This document shows, in pieces, positions 5,263 through 5,475 of a stretch of DNA of 5,475 nt. How positions within the stretch are numbered: position 1 is the first letter of the stretch; every line of letters starts with the position of its first letter. This DNA comes from Fidelibacterota bacterium (GTDB lineage: Bacteria > Fidelibacterota > UBA2242 > JAFGTP01). The stretch is from contig JAIPHI010000178.1 in NCBI GenBank assembly GCA_021735285.1, forward strand, positions 1 to 5,475, given 5' to 3'. The position numbers and the translations under genes are program-made. The notes under the pieces are model-generated. The model made no database searches and was not told the DNA's origin. It was given only the letters and a program-made list of their open reading frames with translations.

Positions 5263-5475
5263 TTATATACTCTCCCATTTTTTACCATAAAATATAATTA
5301 CTAATATTATTAATATTAAACCGGCTAAAATCAATAGAGGATTATATATTTTAAAGCCAGCTGGTAAAAAACCAAAGCAAATGGCAATAATTCCGGCAAA
5401 AATAGCATATGGAATTTGAGTTTTTACATGGTCTATGTGATCAGATCCCGAGGCCATAGAGGATAAAATTGTAGT
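5263..5475 (-). CDS. nhaC: NhaC-type Na+/H+ antiporter, C-terminal end (5' end outside window)
   Basis: The last 70 residues of a gene running off the right edge; the frame is open to base 5475, so the ATG at 5457-5455 is internal. The visible part opens with TTILSSMASGSDHIDHVKTQ, which closely fits the late conserved segment of the NhaC family (S-D-T-T-x-L-S-S-x-x-x-G-x-D-H-x-D-H-V-x-T-Q). Two hydrophobic helices follow (IPYAIFAGIIAICFGFLP and a second, LLILAGLILIILVIIFYG), then a short charged tail. The family exchanges sodium for protons across the inner membrane for pH and salt homeostasis. It converges on the 119-residue gene with 24 bases between stop codons and no evident terminator in between. 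Confidence 0.85.
   Translation of the reverse strand, partial: TTILSSMASGSDHIDHVKTQIPYAIFAGIIAICFGFLPAGFKIYNPLLILAGLILIILVIIFYGKKWESI

Overview
The window comes from an AT-rich bacterium with two membranes. An ExbB/ExbD/TonB motor implies an outer membrane. Most genes have Shine-Dalgarno sites, which argues against a classical Bacteroidetes. There is also a textbook Rho-independent terminator. The gene order and the style of the TonB and protease would fit a lineage such as Cloacimonadota, Marinimicrobia or Calditrichota, or a diderm Firmicute such as Halanaerobiales. I cannot decide between these from the sequence alone.

Layout from left to right: the last 38 codons of a probable glucose-1-phosphate adenylyltransferase (glgC); a 320-base gap with a structured-looking part, a candidate promoter with a dyad/direct-repeat cluster, and an AT-rich leader; then a six-gene same-strand run from 440 to 4731. 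The run encodes a GAF-domain protein of the free methionine-R-sulfoxide reductase type, an S41 carboxyl-terminal processing protease, an ExbB/TolQ-type channel subunit, two different ExbD/TolR-type subunits and a TonB. A strong terminator at 4777-4810 closes it. After that comes a 119-residue protein of unknown function on the + strand, and converging on it the C-terminal end of an NhaC-type Na+/H+ antiporter on the - strand, cut by the window edge.

The four motor genes are separated by only 11-15 bases and form an obvious functional unit. ExbB with the two ExbD proteins should use the ion gradient of the inner membrane to drive TonB, which reaches across the periplasm to outer-membrane transporters. 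No such transporter is in the window. The protease gene overlaps the end of the GAF gene by 11 bases, so these two are probably translationally coupled. A 93-base spacer separates the protease from exbB, so the motor could have an additional promoter, although I see no convincing one.

Nothing here looks like a phage, transposon, CRISPR array or defence system. The points most worth checking are the GAF enzyme that lacks the usual resolving cysteine, the paired unlike ExbD subunits, the acidic TonB linker, the unexplained structured stretch at about 137-250, and the unrecognised 119-residue protein.
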